NCBI RefSeq assembly: GCF_042658845.1
Contig: NZ_JBHSRI010000018.1
Span: forward strand, 124,001-188,000
From: Paenisporosarcina macmurdoensis
Lineage (GTDB): Bacteria > Bacillota > Bacilli > Bacillales_A > Planococcaceae
DNA length: 64,000 nucleotides
Direction of reading: 5' to 3'
How positions within the stretch are numbered: position 1 is the stretch's first letter; each line of letters starts with the position of its first letter. Shown in pieces: positions 1 to 7,470 of the stretch. A program made the translations under genes and the position numbers. The notes beneath the pieces are model-generated. The model saw only the letters and a program-made list of their open reading frames with translations. It did no database searches and was not told the DNA's origin.

Positions 1-1
1 A

Positions 2-280
2 ACAACGCCAGCGGGCATGATAACATCAAATGTCGATATGCCGTTGTCACTAAAAAATGTAACATCTTCAGCAATTGTTGCAGATATTGTGTATAATCCA
101 TTATTGACGCCATTTTTGGCTGAAGCAAAAGATCGAGGAGCACGTTGTTTAAATGGAGTCGGCATGTTCGTGCACCAAGGTGCATTGTCGTTTCAAAAGT
201 GGACAAATCGCAAACCAGATACGAAGCAAACTATAGAGCAAGTCGAACAACTACTAGGAGGTCCACATGTTAACAGGTAA
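2..280 (+). CDS. aroE: Shikimate dehydrogenase, C-terminal part (5' end outside window)
   Basis: Reads in frame from base 2; the visible 92 residues begin TTPAGM, the conserved substrate/NADP-side motif of AroE (usually NTTPxGM), and end with the helix containing GVGMFVHQGALSFQKW, typical of the family C-terminus. AroE reduces 3-dehydroshikimate to shikimate in the aromatic amino acid pathway. The stop overlaps the start of the next gene by 14 bases, so it is the upstream member of the nadD operon, as in B. subtilis (aroD-yqeI-nadD). Only the C-terminal third is present because of the window edge, not because of truncation in the genome. Confidence 0.9.
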   Translation, partial: TTPAGMITSNVDMPLSLKNVTSSAIVADIVYNPLLTPFLAEAKDRGARCLNGVGMFVHQGALSFQKWTNRKPDTKQTIEQVEQLLGGPHVNR

Positions 281-566
281 ACAAAAACGTTTTTTACGAA
301 GCGAAGCTCATCATTTGTCAGCTATTTTCCAAGTTGGAAAAGGCGGAGTAAATGAACATTTGATTAAACATATTGAAGAGGCTATCGAAACTCGTGAATT
401 AATCAAAATTAGCATTTTGCAAAATTGTGAAGACGATAAACAAGAAGTAGCTGAACAATTAGCAAAAGGTACAAAATCACAACTAGTTCAAGTGATTGGT
501 TTAACGGTTGTATTGTATAAGCAATCAAAAAATAATAAAAAAATCGTCTTGCCAACTAGAGGCTGA
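267..566 (+). CDS. yhbY: Ribosome assembly RNA-binding protein YhbY/YqeI (CRM domain)
   Basis: 99 residues, the full length of the single CRM-domain family. LTGKQKRFLRSEAHHL at the N-terminus and the glycine-rich FQVGKGGVNE loop are family hallmarks. These small basic proteins bind pre-50S ribosomal particles. The ATG lies inside the 3' end of aroE behind the SD sequence GGAGG (about 257-261), indicating translational coupling. nadD follows after 2 bases. Confidence 0.93.
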   Translation: MLTGKQKRFLRSEAHHLSAIFQVGKGGVNEHLIKHIEEAIETRELIKISILQNCEDDKQEVAEQLAKGTKSQLVQVIGLTVVLYKQSKNNKKIVLPTRG

Positions 567-568
567 CG

Positions 569-1135
569 ATGAAAAAAGTGTGCATTTTTGGTGGAACCTT
601 TAATCCTCCACATATTGGACATTTAATTATGGCAAATGAAGTGTATCATGCACTTGATTTTGATGAAATTCGATTTATGCCGAATGCAAAACCGCCGCAT
701 AAAGAAGCGACTCAGTTAGCTACGGGTGAACAACGACTTCATATGTTGGAGCTTGCTGTTGAACCATTCTCGTATTTTACTGTAGAATCGCTTGAGATCG
801 TGCGTGGTGGGTTGTCTTATTCGTTCGATACGATGATGGAATTGCAAAAGCAAGAACCACAAACGCAATTCAGTTTTTTGATTGGTGCGGATATGATTGC
901 CTATTTAGATCAGTGGTACAAGATTGATGAGCTTGTGAAACATATTCAATTGATTGGTGTTCGTCGTCCAGGATACGATGATAAGTCAGCATATCCTGTT
1001 ACTATAATCGATGCACCTTTAATTGACTTGTCATCAACGATGTTACGTAATCGTTTACAACAAGGAAAAGATGTCTCCTTGCTTATTCCTGAAAGTGTAC
1101 AATCTTATATTCGTCAGGAGAAGTTGTATGAATAA
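569..1135 (+). CDS. nadD: Nicotinate-nucleotide adenylyltransferase
   Basis: 188 residues. The N-terminal GGTFNPPHIGHL carries the HxGH nucleotidyltransferase motif, and DLSSTMLRNRL near residue 155 matches the ISSTxIR signature. The enzyme joins ATP and nicotinate mononucleotide to make deamido-NAD in cytosolic NAD biosynthesis. It sits 2 nt after yhbY, and its last 8 bases overlap yqeK, so the three are co-transcribed. Confidence 0.95.
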   Translation: MKKVCIFGGTFNPPHIGHLIMANEVYHALDFDEIRFMPNAKPPHKEATQLATGEQRLHMLELAVEPFSYFTVESLEIVRGGLSYSFDTMMELQKQEPQTQFSFLIGADMIAYLDQWYKIDELVKHIQLIGVRRPGYDDKSAYPVTIIDAPLIDLSSTMLRNRLQQGKDVSLLIPESVQSYIRQEKLYE

Positions 1136-1697
1136 AGATGATTTGTTAAATGCCATACGTACAAGAATGCCTGAAAAACGTTTTGTCCATACTATAGGTG
1201 TCATGGAAACAGCTATTCAATTAGCAAAAGTGTATGAAGTAGATGAAAAAGAAGCAGAACTTGCTGCTATTTTACATGATGTCGTGAAATTTGCAGATCG
1301 AGACTGGATGAAACAGACCATAATCGAACAACAAATGGAGCCAACACTTTTAACATTTCACCATGAATTGTGGCATGCTCCTGTGGGGGCATTCGTAGCT
1401 CAGCAGGAATTTGGGGTAACCAATCAAGATGTCTTAAATGCAATTTGCTATCATACCACTGGTCGTAAATTTATGTCCAAACTGGAGAAAATCATTTATT
1501 GTGCTGATATGATTGAACCGAATCGAAAATTTTCAGGTGTCGATGAATTAAGACAGCAAGCTGAACAAGGACTCGAATTATTAATGAAGGCTTGTGTAAA
1601 ACATTCCATTCAATTTTTAATAAAAAAAAATCAACCGGTATATCCGGATTCCATTCATTGTTACAATGATTTGGTTACACGAAAGGAAAATGACTGA
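1128..1697 (+). CDS. yqeK: HD-domain bis(5'-nucleosyl)-tetraphosphatase (symmetrical) YqeK
   Basis: 189 residues from the ATG at 1128. The frame is open further upstream, but only this ATG follows an SD (CAGGAG, 1115-1120) and starts like the family (MNKDDLLNAIRTRM). Metal-binding HD motif LHDVVKF lies near residue 50, with a further histidine pair at CYHTTG. The YqeK family hydrolyses Ap4A to ADP in Gram-positives. It overlaps nadD by 8 bases; rsfS starts immediately after the stop. Confidence 0.92.
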   Translation: MNKDDLLNAIRTRMPEKRFVHTIGVMETAIQLAKVYEVDEKEAELAAILHDVVKFADRDWMKQTIIEQQMEPTLLTFHHELWHAPVGAFVAQQEFGVTNQDVLNAICYHTTGRKFMSKLEKIIYCADMIEPNRKFSGVDELRQQAEQGLELLMKACVKHSIQFLIKKNQPVYPDSIHCYNDLVTRKEND

Positions 1698-2048
1698 ATG
1701 ACAGAACCAACTTTATTAGAAATCGCTTATAAAGCAGCAGATGACAAACGCGCAGAAGACATTATCGTATTAAATATGCAAGGTGTATCTTTGATTGCCG
1801 ATTATTTTGTTATTTGTCACGCAAATTCTGATCGCCAAGTACAATCTATCGCACGAGAAATGGCAGATCAAGCAGGACAAGCAGGCTACGATGTAAAACG
1901 TTTAGAAGGATTTGACGCAGCACGTTGGGTATTGGTAGATATGGGTGACGTTGTTGCACATGTATTCCATAAAGACGAACGTCAATTTTATAACTTAGAA
2001 CGTTTATGGGGAGACGCACCAATAATCGAAGTAGATTTAGAAGCGTAA
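1698..2048 (+). CDS. rsfS: Ribosome silencing factor RsfS
   Basis: 116 residues with the conserved VLNMQGVSLIADYFVICHANSDRQVQ segment spanning the RsfS core and RLEGFDAARWVLVDMGDVVAHVF, the signature that contacts ribosomal protein uL14. RsfS blocks joining of the 30S and 50S subunits when nutrients are scarce. The stop overlaps the next start as TAATG. Confidence 0.94.
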   Translation: MTEPTLLEIAYKAADDKRAEDIIVLNMQGVSLIADYFVICHANSDRQVQSIAREMADQAGQAGYDVKRLEGFDAARWVLVDMGDVVAHVFHKDERQFYNLERLWGDAPIIEVDLEA

Positions 2049-2785
2049 TGTCTAGCTATAAAGAGTTTGCTTACATTTATGATGCGTTAATGACGGACAT
2101 ACCTTATGACAACTACGTTCATAAGGTTGTTTCTTATGTTGAAAATGTTAAAGGTAAATCTTTATTAGATATTGGCTGTGGAACCGGAGTCCTGTCTGCA
2201 AAATTTGCAGAGCAGGGTTTTGTTGTTCAAGCTGTCGATTTGTCTGAAGAAATGCTAGCGATGGCATCTGATCGTTTTCAAAAAGAGGGGTATCATATCC
2301 CGTTATTTCATTTATCAATGACAGAATTAGAAGGCTTCCATGATATGGATGTGGCTATTCTTGCTATTGATTCATTGAATTATCTTGAAGATGAAAAGCA
2401 AGTTCTCCAAACATTACAAGGCATCTATCAGTCATTAACACCAGGCGGTCAGTTATTCTTTGATGTTCATTCAATTTATAAAATGGATGAATTGTTTTTA
2501 GATGGACCTTTTACATATGAAGATGAACAAGTTGCCTACATTTGGCATACGGAACAAGGAGAGCATCCTCATTCTGTTTATCATGATTTAACTTTTTTCA
2601 TGAAAAATAAAACGGGTTCTTATGACCGCTTTGAAGAAAGTCATTTTCAACGTTCTTTTGAGATCGATAGCTATCTTGCTTGCTTACATCAAGTCGGTTT
2701 TTCGCAAGTTAAAGTAACTGCAGACTGGACGAATGAATCACCCAAGAACAATAGCGAACGTATTTTTTTCCATGCAACGAAGTAA
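2048..2785 (+). CDS. yqeM: Class I SAM-dependent methyltransferase YqeM
   Basis: 245 residues from the ATG overlapping the rsfS stop. The open frame extends to 2006, but that part lies inside rsfS. Motif I LLDIGCGTGVLS (about residue 40) and the acidic motif AVDLSEEM define the SAM-binding Rossmann fold; LDSLNY and PGGQLFFDVHS follow. It occupies the yqeM position after rsfS. The substrate is unknown. A terminator hairpin overlaps the last codons, ending the operon. Confidence 0.88.
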   Translation: MSSYKEFAYIYDALMTDIPYDNYVHKVVSYVENVKGKSLLDIGCGTGVLSAKFAEQGFVVQAVDLSEEMLAMASDRFQKEGYHIPLFHLSMTELEGFHDMDVAILAIDSLNYLEDEKQVLQTLQGIYQSLTPGGQLFFDVHSIYKMDELFLDGPFTYEDEQVAYIWHTEQGEHPHSVYHDLTFFMKNKTGSYDRFEESHFQRSFEIDSYLACLHQVGFSQVKVTADWTNESPKNNSERIFFHATK

Positions 2786-2804
2786 CTGTTGCATGGGATT
2801 TTTT
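2770..2804 (+). terminator. Intrinsic terminator of the aroE-yqeM operon
   Basis: CCATGCAAC (2770-2778) pairs perfectly with GTTGCATGG (2788-2796), followed by a seven-T tract. The 5' arm lies inside the end of yqeM. Confidence 0.9.
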
Positions 2805-2820
2805 TAGTTAAATGGCTCTG

Positions 2821-2842
2821 ATCTTCCGTTAAAGCGGAAGAT
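2821..2842. repeat. Short perfect hairpin next to 21-bp array A
   Basis: ATCTTCCG and CGGAAGAT form an 8-bp perfect inverted repeat with a 6-nt loop and no T tract. It lies between the yqeM terminator and array A. Confidence 0.6.
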
Positions 2843-2844
2843 GA

Positions 2845-2939
2845 TTTAGTTGTAAATTTAGCGAGTTTAGTTGTAAAAATGGGATATTTAGTTGTGATTT
2901 TTGCCGATTTAGTTGTAAAAGTCACGAGTTTAGTTGTAA
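2845..2939. repeat. 21-bp-period array A (core TTTAGTTGTAA, 5 units)
   Basis: The core TTTAGTTGTAA (one copy has GA at the end) starts at 2845, 2866, 2887, 2908 and 2929, exactly every 21 bp, with 10-nt spacers that differ from each other. It lies 41 nt after the yqeM terminator. No cas genes, and the core is too short for CRISPR. Confidence 0.93.
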
Positions 2940-3009
2940 TAGTAAAATAATAGAATAATAAAGAATGGTGTCACCAATAGAAAAGGCTTTTGGCGGAGAT
3001 AGTAGGCAT

Positions 3010-3304
3010 CTACTGCTTCTTTATATCGGGGTGATACATCTGTAAATGAAGATGTACATGCAAGTGTCGAAGCCATACGTTGAATCCCTCGTCATGATGA
3101 TTAGGAAACGGGATGTTATACAGTTTCCGTTCACCATGAAGTGTGCAGAGGATATATAGGATTGGCGCATTTTCTGTAATTTTAGTTGCTGTATTTTGTA
3201 CGATGGTTTCTCTGATAATATAGTAGGAAGCAATGACAGATGATATGGACTGAAACGGAATTTATCGCTCGGATCCATTCTATTGATTTCTTTTTACAGC
3301 GCAT
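3010..3304 (-). pseudogene. Frameshifted remnant of an unrecognised small gene
   Basis: On the minus strand, one frame starts at an ATG (3304) and reads MRCKKKSIEWIRAIN. A second frame then continues with IPFQSISSVIASYY through NIPFPNHHDEGFNVWLRHLH and ends in LQMYHPDIKKQ at 3010. Neither frame is open throughout; the switch lies around 3250-3262. The composition (His/Trp-rich, well-formed C-terminus) looks like real protein, so this is probably a decayed gene of about 97 codons. I do not recognise the family. It sits where B. subtilis has comER, but has no resemblance to the ComER reductase fold. Confidence 0.45.
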
Positions 3305-3407
3305 TATCATGTTTACAAGCGACGAGGAAACTTGGCGCACGTCATGGGAAAGTGTAGCAGTTTAGAGGATTATCAAGAAACAATTCTTAAGATAATAGAA
3401 GAAAAAC

Positions 3408-3436
3408 TTTCCAAATATTCGCAATTCGTTTATAGT
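3408..3436 (+). promoter_or_regulatory. Possible SigA-type promoter of comEA
   Basis: TTTCCA (3408-3413) and TATAGT (3431-3436) are separated by 17 bp, about 50 nt before the probable comEA start. The -35 is weak. A clear ComK AAAA-N5-TTTT box pair was not found. Confidence 0.4.
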
Positions 3437-3523
3437 ATGGGTAGCTCTATAAGAACTGCTCCCTGTAGGAAAGGATGACCCAATCTGAATCCTGCATGGT
3501 TAAAAAAACATTCAACTAAACTC

Positions 3524-4129
3524 GTGCTGATAAGTGCTGTAGTGATTTTGTATGTTGCATTATTTAAACCGTTTTCCCACAATCCGGCACCCCCAATTGC
3601 CGGTACGCTTGAAACCATCCAAAACCCAATCGCAAGTCCAATCCCAACAGAAGAACAAGTTGAAACAAATCCAACCGAGACAGAAATAAATGAATCCGTT
3701 GTCGTCGATGTAAAGGGACAAGTCCATACACCAGGCGTTTATACATTACCTGCTGGCAGTCGAGTGTTAGATGCACTTCAACTCGCAGGAGGGATACTCC
3801 CAACTGCAGAAGAAAAAGCATTGAATTTTGCTGCGAAGTTAGTCGATGAAATGGTCATTTATGTTCCTTTAATTGGTGAAACTGAAGTACCACTACCTAT
3901 TGCAACGAGTCCAAGTACTTCTGAATCTCAATCTGCACTCGTCAATATTAATACGGCTGATGAAACGACTTTAATGAGCCTCTCGGGTATTGGTCCCTCT
4001 AAGGCTAAAGCCATTATCACGTATCGCCAAGAAAAGGGGCTTTTTACATCTATTGAGGATATTAAAGACGTAACAGGTATTGGTGATTCTACATTTGAAA
4101 ACTTGAAAGAATTTATTTCGGTCAATTAA
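3524..4129 (+). CDS. comEA: Late competence DNA receptor ComEA
   Basis: At least 201 residues. A hydrophobic anchor (LVLISAVVILYVALF) is followed by an acidic/Pro linker, an SLBB-type domain (VVVDVKGQVHTPGVY... to about residue 125) and a C-terminal double helix-hairpin-helix beginning VNINTADETTLMSLSGIG. ComEA binds dsDNA at the membrane and passes it to ComEC. The coordinates use the first conventional start (GTG 3524), which cuts into the anchor and has no SD. In-frame codons from CTG 3485 (reading NPAWLKKHSTK) restore a basic N-terminus and have AGGAAAGG 10 nt upstream, so translation probably begins there. Confidence 0.9.
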   Translation: MLISAVVILYVALFKPFSHNPAPPIAGTLETIQNPIASPIPTEEQVETNPTETEINESVVVDVKGQVHTPGVYTLPAGSRVLDALQLAGGILPTAEEKALNFAAKLVDEMVIYVPLIGETEVPLPIATSPSTSESQSALVNINTADETTLMSLSGIGPSKAKAIITYRQEKGLFTSIEDIKDVTGIGDSTFENLKEFISVN

Positions 4130-4202
4130 CACCACAATCAATTGACGTAAGAAACGTGTACCTACTAAACTAAAGAAGAGTTTACAATCAGGGGGCGTTT
4201 TT

Positions 4203-4784
4203 ATGGAGCGAATAACATGGGATCAATTCTTTATGGCACAAAGCCATTTACTAGCACTGCGAAGCACATGTACAAGGTTAGCTGTAGGTGCGACAATCGT
4301 TCGTGATAAACGAATAATGGCAGGGGGTTATAATGGTTCCATTTCTGGTGGAGATCATTGTATTGACCAAGGATGTTACGTTGTAGATCATCATTGTGTC
4401 CGTACGATTCATGCGGAAATGAATGCCTTACTTCAATGTTCGAAATATGGTATTTCAACGAATGAAGCTGACCTTTATGTGACTCATTTTCCTTGTTTGC
4501 CTTGCACGAAATCAATTATTCAATCAGGCATTCGACGTTTATATTATGCGAAAAATTATAAAAACAGTGAATATGCGATTCAATTATTGGCGCAAGCAAA
4601 TGTAGAAGTCGTCCATGTTCCTTTTGATGAACGAAAAATCGATTTCTTAAGCGATAAAAAAATCACTTTGTATTTAGAAATGCTTCAAAAATTAAGAGAG
4701 AATGGAGTTTCTGCTGAAGAATTGGCTTCATACGAAGCGCAGGTGAATGATCTATTTGGCAAAACTATTGGAATCAACGTGTAA
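4203..4784 (+). CDS. comEB: dCMP/ComE operon deaminase ComEB
   Basis: 193 residues with the zinc site HAEMNALLQ (His and catalytic Glu) and PCLPCTK (two Cys) of the deoxycytidylate deaminase family. It converts dCMP to dUMP. It is preceded by a good SD (CAGGGGGCG, 4191-4199). It is the middle gene of comEA-EB-EC; in B. subtilis comEB is not needed for transformation. Its 3' end probably overlaps the true start of comEC. Confidence 0.93.
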   Translation: MERITWDQFFMAQSHLLALRSTCTRLAVGATIVRDKRIMAGGYNGSISGGDHCIDQGCYVVDHHCVRTIHAEMNALLQCSKYGISTNEADLYVTHFPCLPCTKSIIQSGIRRLYYAKNYKNSEYAIQLLAQANVEVVHVPFDERKIDFLSDKKITLYLEMLQKLRENGVSAEELASYEAQVNDLFGKTIGINV

Positions 4785-4834
4785 TCTATTTAGCAATTGC
4801 AGCCATCGTATCGACTAGCTCGATCATTGGGTCA

Positions 4835-7081
4835 ATGCTTATGCTATTTGTGCATGTTTTTATTATGATGTTATTTATTTGGAAACGGTGGCCGGTCGTA
4901 TTTATTTTGAGTTATGTACTGACGGCTATTTTTTTCTTCTTTTATTCAGAAGAAAAATTGTCATCTGTTCATCGTGAAGTTGTCCAAGACAGCTTGTTTA
5001 AATGGACTTCCACTTATTCTATTAATGGTTCAAAATTACGGGGTTTTGCATTATCTGACGAAAAGGACAAGTGGTATATTACATACACGTTTGCGTCAGA
5101 AGAAGAGAAGTTGATGTTTCAACAACAATCCTTAACAGGTGCGACATTTAAATGGGCTGGACAAGCGGCAGAAGTGCCTCTGCGAGCTCATGATTATGCG
5201 TTTAGTATGTCAACGTGTTTAACTAGCCACGGGGCTGTGGGGATGTTGTCAGCTGCCTCCTTAATAAAAGTGTCAGAACCAAGTGGCGTTCTAGGTTGGA
5301 TAGCCAGTAGACGCTTTCAAATGGAAAAACAAATTGAAAGCTATTTTCCACTTTCCCTTCAACCAGAAGCAAAATCCTTATTACTTGGCTTGCGTGATGA
5401 CGTGGATCCACAACAGACACGCGCCTATCAAATACTTGGAATTACTCATTTATTTGCTATTTCGGGATTACATGTGGCGTTTTTAACATTCATTTTTTAC
5501 CAATCCTTGTTAAGACTTATGATTAGGAAGGAACGAGCGATTTGGTGTTTGTTAATTTGTTTACCGATTTATGCATGTTTAGTAGGTGGTGCACCATCAG
5601 TATGGCGGGCGGTAGGAGTAGTTGAAATTCTGCTTCTGTCTAAGCAATTGAATAAACGACTATCAATTGAAGACGCATTTGGGCTTAGTTTATTGATATT
5701 TATTACTATACAACCAGGCGTAATTTTGCAAATTGGTTTCCAACTATCTTACGTTGCCGCAGCCGCTTTGCTTTTTTCTTCGCCTTTCTTAAAAACTCAA
5801 ACGACTGTTCTTAAACAATCTTTTTGGATTACCTTTCTTTGTCAGATTGGGGTATTCCCGATACTCCTCTTTCACTTTTACGAAATTTCACTATCCTCTT
5901 TTGTCGTCAATTTAGTTTTTGTTCCACTCTTTTCAGTTATTATTTTACCCATCAACTTATTTTTGTTTCTTCTTTCATTTGTCATGCCTTTCTTTTTAGA
6001 TTATCTGTTTATGATGTATGAACCTTTACGCTTGGGTTTAACAACTGTCATCTTAAAAATCGCATCGATTCCATATCAACTATGGAATCCTGGAAAACTA
6101 TCCAACTGGCAGCTTATTGTGGCCTTTTTAGGCGTTGTCAGTTCGTTCTTAGTACTAGAACTACAACATCCCATGCGAAAACTGTTTGTAACGCTTGGCT
6201 TACCTATTGTTATTATTCAAGCAACGCCATATCTTGATCCATCCATTGAAGTGTCATTTTTAAACGTTGGCCAAGGTGATGCGACAGTTATTGAACTTCC
6301 ACATCAGCAAGGCGTCATCCTGATTGACGCAGGTGGGTTACTACGTTTCGACCAAGCTTTTTGGAAACAATCAGATACGGCTTTTGAAATTGGGCGAGAA
6401 GTAATTGTGCCATTTCTAAAAGGTCGTGGCATTAACCGTATTGATACTTTTATTTGGACACATGCAGATAGTGATCATATTGAAGGGGCAGAAGAAATTT
6501 TAGAAGAAATAAAAGTGGAAGAAATCCATGTGACTCCTGGTGCAATTTATGAATCCACTTTACAAGAAGCCTTTCAAACAGCAATCAACCAGAACATTGT
6601 AATAAAAGAACAAATGGCAGATACTAATTGGCAAGTTGGACATACACAATTTATGTATGTTTCCCCTCAAGATACCAAGTATGAGGGAAATGATGATTCA
6701 CTCGTTTTGTATATGAAGCATGGTTTATTTACAGCTTTGTTCACAGGTGATTTAGAAAAAGATGGGGAAGAGGACATGCTAAGAAAGTATGAAGGGATGC
6801 AAAATGTAACTATCTTAAAAGCTGGGCATCACGGCAGTAAAACGTCAAGCTCAATCGAATTGATTAACCAATTAAACCCTGAACTCACCATTTTTTCTGC
6901 TGGGAAAAACAATCGCTATGGCCATCCTAGTCAAGAAATTGTTGATAGGTTTAAGGAAAAGAACATCCCAACACTGACAACGGCAGATGTTGGTTCTGTG
7001 CATATTCGGTATGATAAAGAAGAAATGACGACACGAACCACTTTAGAAAAAGGCATGAAAAAAAGAGACTTATCGCAATGA
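4835..7081 (+). CDS. comEC: DNA uptake channel protein ComEC/Rec2
   Basis: 748 residues from the first ATG. Many membrane segments; the central Competence domain starts around FAISGLHVAFLTF. The C-terminal metallo-beta-lactamase-like domain begins SFLNVGQGDATVIELP and has THADSDHIEGAEE, TGDLEKDGEE and LKAGHHGSKTSSS. ComEC forms the pore that imports single-stranded DNA. The frame stays open upstream to 4751 and encodes another hydrophobic stretch (YLAIAAIVSTSSIIG), so the native start is probably earlier; the best SD-spaced codon is ATT 4754. The terminator of the opposing gene yqzM lies inside its last codons. Confidence 0.93.
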   Translation: MLMLFVHVFIMMLFIWKRWPVVFILSYVLTAIFFFFYSEEKLSSVHREVVQDSLFKWTSTYSINGSKLRGFALSDEKDKWYITYTFASEEEKLMFQQQSLTGATFKWAGQAAEVPLRAHDYAFSMSTCLTSHGAVGMLSAASLIKVSEPSGVLGWIASRRFQMEKQIESYFPLSLQPEAKSLLLGLRDDVDPQQTRAYQILGITHLFAISGLHVAFLTFIFYQSLLRLMIRKERAIWCLLICLPIYACLVGGAPSVWRAVGVVEILLLSKQLNKRLSIEDAFGLSLLIFITIQPGVILQIGFQLSYVAAAALLFSSPFLKTQTTVLKQSFWITFLCQIGVFPILLFHFYEISLSSFVVNLVFVPLFSVIILPINLFLFLLSFVMPFFLDYLFMMYEPLRLGLTTVILKIASIPYQLWNPGKLSNWQLIVAFLGVVSSFLVLELQHPMRKLFVTLGLPIVIIQATPYLDPSIEVSFLNVGQGDATVIELPHQQGVILIDAGGLLRFDQAFWKQSDTAFEIGREVIVPFLKGRGINRIDTFIWTHADSDHIEGAEEILEEIKVEEIHVTPGAIYESTLQEAFQTAINQNIVIKEQMADTNWQVGHTQFMYVSPQDTKYEGNDDSLVLYMKHGLFTALFTGDLEKDGEEDMLRKYEGMQNVTILKAGHHGSKTSSSIELINQLNPELTIFSAGKNNRYGHPSQEIVDRFKEKNIPTLTTADVGSVHIRYDKEEMTTRTTLEKGMKKRDLSQ

Positions 7082-7091
7082 CGAGTCTCTT
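7057..7091 (-). terminator. Minus-strand terminator for yqzM, inside the comEC 3' end
   Basis: AAGAGACT (7063-7070) and AGTCTCTT (7084-7091) pair. On the minus strand the stem is followed by a T tract (seven A at 7058-7064 on plus), so it works for the leftward yqzM transcript rather than for comEC. Confidence 0.7.
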
Positions 7092-7125
7092 AGATAATAA
7101 AATTAAGCAGTAAAAGAAAGACATC

Positions 7126-7162
7126 AGCTTGCGCCAATAAGGATGCAAGCTGTGTGTTTTTC
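7126..7162 (+). terminator. Intrinsic terminator of the comE operon
   Basis: AGCTTGC (7126-7132) pairs with GCAAGCT (7145-7151), followed by GTGTGTTTTT. Confidence 0.75.
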
Positions 7163-7169
7163 TAAATAC

Positions 7170-7304
7170 TTATGTTGTAATGAAGTCAATTACAGTCGCA
7201 ATGGTGAAAATCGCTGCAAAGAAGACGAAAGATACAACGAAACCAATACCTGAGTCAACTACATCGTTACGTCTAGATTGGACATTTTTTTCAAATTCGT
7301 TCAT
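7170..7304 (-). CDS. yqzM: YqzM family small membrane protein
   Basis: 44 residues on the minus strand: MNEFEKNVQSRRNDVVDSG, then one transmembrane helix ending ATVIDFITT. This is nearly the B. subtilis YqzM sequence from memory, and the position between comEC and holA is the same. A strong SD (AGGAGGGG) stands just upstream of the ATG. The function of the family is unknown. Convergent with comEC. Confidence 0.9.
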   Translation of the reverse strand: MNEFEKNVQSRRNDVVDSGIGFVVSFVFFAAIFTIATVIDFITT

Positions 7305-7470
7305 TGCTACCCCTCCTATATTCAAATTAATTATAAGTGATTACTTAAAAAAAATCCATAAACAACGAGTTTTTTTCCGCAATTTCAATTGGAAGACACA
7401 TTTTGTTCAAACCCCAGCGTAATAAGATTTAAGGTATACTAGTAAAGCATGTGTTATTAGGAGGTTTATT

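Noticed and set aside
2689..2925. Minus-strand frame with TTK heptads across array A
   Set aside because: Same effect of a 21-bp period; overlaps yqeM in antisense, and no SD precedes it.
3344..3478. 44-codon plus-strand frame MGKCSSLEDYQETILK directly before comEA
   Set aside because: In the comEA frame and fairly protein-like, but without an SD, and the candidate comEA promoter lies inside it. Left out as unsupported.
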